This document shows, one piece after another, positions 61,843 to 64,000 of a stretch of DNA of 64,000 nucleotides. Position 1 is the first letter of the stretch; each line of letters opens with the position of its first letter. The position numbers and the translations under genes are program-made. This DNA comes from CAWIVH01 sp963839475 (GTDB lineage: Bacteria > Acidobacteriota > UBA6911). The notes beneath the pieces are model-generated. The model was not told where the DNA came from, made no database searches, and was given only the letters and a program-made list of their open reading frames with translations. The DNA is taken from contig CAWIVH010000015.1 in NCBI GenBank assembly GCA_963839475.1, positions 790,522 through 854,521 of the forward strand, given 5' to 3'.

Positions 61843-63940
61843 GTGACCGCGTTCGATCTCCTACATCCCGGGTTGCAGCACCACATCGTCAACAGTCTGG
61901 GTTGGCGAGAACTGAGGCCATTCCAAGAGAAAGTCATCCCTGTGGTTCTTCATGGCGATCACGTCGTGGTTATTGCGCCGACGGCGGGGGGCAAAGACAG
62001 AGGCTGCTGTCTTGCCGGTCCTCTCGCGAATGCTCAGCGAGGATTGGCGGGGATTGAGCGTCCTCTATCTTTGCCCCATCAGGGCGTTGCTCAACAACCT
62101 GCACATCCGGCTGTCACGCTACGCGGTGCTGGTGGGCCGCTCCTGCTCCGTCTGGCACGGTGACACCTCCCCAGCAGAACGAGCCCGCATCAATCGTGAG
62201 CAGCCAGACATTCTGTTGACCACCCCTGAATCCCTCGAGGTCATGCTGGTCTCCCTGAAGACCGATCCGATTGCTCTTTTTGCGCAGGTGCGAGCTGTGA
62301 TCGTGGATGAACTCCATGCATTCGCTGGTGACGACCGGGGATGGCACATGCTCTCGGTCTTGCAGCGAGTGTCCCGTCTGGCCGGCCGGGAGCTTCAGAA
62401 AATTGGTCTTTCCGCCACCGTTGGAAATCCGGAGTATTTGTTGCGGTGGCTCCAGTCGGGCAGTACCATCCCAGGTCAAGTCGTGCAACCATTGACGGCC
62501 GACACAAAGGAACCGACTGTCCAACTGGATTTCGTGGGATCCATCAAAAATGCGGCAGTGGTCATATCCCGGTTGCATCGGGGAGAAAAACGCCTCGTGT
62601 TCGTTGACAGCCGCGCGCGTGCCGAGGAGCTTGGGGCGGAAATGCGCCAGCTTGAGATAAAAACTTATGTTACTCACAGCTCACTGAGCAAGGACCAGCG
62701 CGGTCGTGCCGAGCGGGCGTTCGCCTCAGAGACAGATTGCGTGATCGTGGCGACCAGCGTTTTGGAGCTGGGCGTCGACGTTGGTGATTTGGATCGGGTG
62801 ATCCAGATTGATGCCCCGTCCACCGTCGCCAGCTTCCTTCAGCGCATGGGGCGAACCGGCCGCAGGGCTGACACGGAACGTAATTGCCTGTTTTTGGCTA
62901 CGCACGACTTCGCATTGCTGCAGGCCGCGGCCTTGTTGCAGATGTGGTCGCAGGGATTTGTTGAAGAGGTTATTCCGCCTCCCATCCCCTACCATGTTTT
63001 CGTTCAACAGTTTCTTACTTTGGTACTTCAGAACTCGGACTTCGTACGTTCCGACTGGCCAGCATGGATCGGCAAGGTGCCGGCGTTTGCTGAGCTGCAG
63101 GATGGTCGTGCCGACGAGATCATTACCTTTGCCCTGGAACAGAACCTGCTCGGTGAGGATGGTGGTCGCCTGCACCTTGGCGCCGAAGCAGAGCGCCGGC
63201 TGGGTCATAGGCATTTTTCTGAGCTGCTCTCGGTCGTAACATCGCAGCCACTGTTTCAGGTCCGCTTCGGCAGGATGGAGATCGGATTTGTCCACCCAAT
63301 TTCATTTGCATCCGCCAAAGATGGGCCCGCGATCCTGTCATTGGGCGGCCGCGGATGGCGACTCCAGCACGTGGACTGGGCCCGGAAGGTCGCGCATGTC
63401 GAGCCCACCCATGATCCTGGGCGATCGCGCTGGATGGGCTCGAGTATTCCACTATCCCCAGCGCTTTGCGCGAGCGTTCGCGATATTCTGCTTTCCACGG
63501 ATCTGAATCCCAGATGGTCCCGCCGAGCCGTGGAGCGACTGGCCGAACTTCGGCAGGACCTCTCCCGTTGCTGCAGCGATGGATCCGTTATCGCCCGCAG
63601 GGGGCTCGCTCTGGAGTGGTGGACATTCGCGGGACTGGCTGCAAACGAGACGGTCGTGCAGTATCTGCGGCCCCATCTTAAGGGATCGATCCGCGCTGAC
63701 AACTTTTGGATTAACCTGCCTTCTGACGAGCCAATTGGACATCTGAACCAGTCCATCCAGGAACTTCGCAGCACAAATGCACCGCCAGATTGGGAGCTTC
63801 AGCAGCCAGCCGCCGATCTCCTGAAGTTCGGCGACCTTCTACCCGCCCACCTGCTTCATGACATGGCTATGGCACGCATAGCCGATGTTCCTCGTGCGCT
63901 GCAGATCTTCAACTCGCCTATACGATTTGTCGAATGCTGA
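61843..63940 (+). pseudogene. brxHI: BREX type 2 helicase BrxHI, one frameshift in Walker A
   Basis: Starts at GTG 61843. The helicase begins FDLLHPGLQHHIVNSLGWRE, RPFQEKVIPVVLHGDHVV, then APTAGGK, where one extra base (G after AAA near 61997) shifts the frame. Reading on from there gives TEAAVLPVLSRML, CPIRALLNN, DEAH-type VDELHAF, SATVG, and the C-terminal helicase half with TSVLELGVDVGD and QRMGRTGRR, to a normal end at 63940. The complete protein would be about 699 residues, a Lhr-like superfamily 2 helicase as in BREX-2. The frame change falls inside the ATP-binding loop, so the read product is inactive. Confidence 0.78.
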
Positions 63941-64000
63941 CGACAGACTCTCTTGCTTGCGGCAAACGGGAATGGTCGAAGCGCACGTGATTACCGCTTG

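Noticed and set aside
1..64000. CRISPR arrays, rRNA genes, insertion sequences
   Set aside because: I looked for regularly spaced repeats, transposase motifs and rRNA signatures on both strands and saw none.

Overview
The window is bacterial DNA in three blocks: ordinary chromosome (1-5.5 kb), a siphovirus-type prophage (about 5.9-41.5 kb), and a phage-defence island (41.6-64 kb) that runs off the right edge. Strong AGGAGG-type ribosome binding sites, G+C-rich coding and the gene families (DUF4239 and DUF6868 membrane proteins, CBS-type ClC, tandem Usp) suggest a Gram-negative environmental bacterium such as an Acidobacteriota or delta-proteobacterial lineage. No rRNA or other taxonomic marker is present, so this is only a guess.

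Left block: a small exported protein, a DUF4239 membrane protein, a DUF6868 membrane protein, a tandem universal stress protein and a ClC chloride transporter with two CBS domains. These look like a stress or ion-homeostasis neighbourhood.

Prophage: two small helix-turn-helix (excisionase-like) genes and a tyrosine recombinase are followed by the 3' half of a tRNA-Met gene (an attachment-site remnant). Then come a replication initiator and a DnaC-like helicase loader. A visibly lower-G+C cargo segment (9.9-15.2 kb) carries an ABC-three-component (ABC-3C) conflict system (Mrr-like nuclease, middle component, DUF2326 ATPase), a protein with a HEPN-type RxxxxH motif, and another unknown protein. 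After the cargo the order is HK97-like: HNH nuclease, ParB-methyltransferase, terminase small and large subunits, portal, protease, capsid, head-tail connectors, tail tube, tail chaperone with a textbook -1 slippery site (A AAA AAC), gp10-like protein, a 1588-residue tape measure, tail hub, a tandem A-B-A-B array of four related tail proteins, lysis genes and coiled-coil accessory proteins. Most genes overlap by ATGA.

Defence island: a leftward three-gene cassette (YaaA/DUF6884-like; ScoMcrA-like N-terminal domain plus PD-(D/E)XK-like nuclease; small unknown protein) is divergent from a rightward BREX type 2 (Pgl) locus in canonical order pglW-pglX-pglY-pglZ-brxD-brxHI. pglW, pglX and brxD are open. 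pglY and pglZ are each broken by many one- or two-base frame changes, and brxHI by one, although all the conserved motifs are still present. Either the system is very recently inactivated or this 8-kb stretch contains sequence errors. The window therefore shows layered anti-phage functions: a chromosomal BREX locus and cassette next to a prophage that carries its own ABC-3C and HEPN-like cargo.
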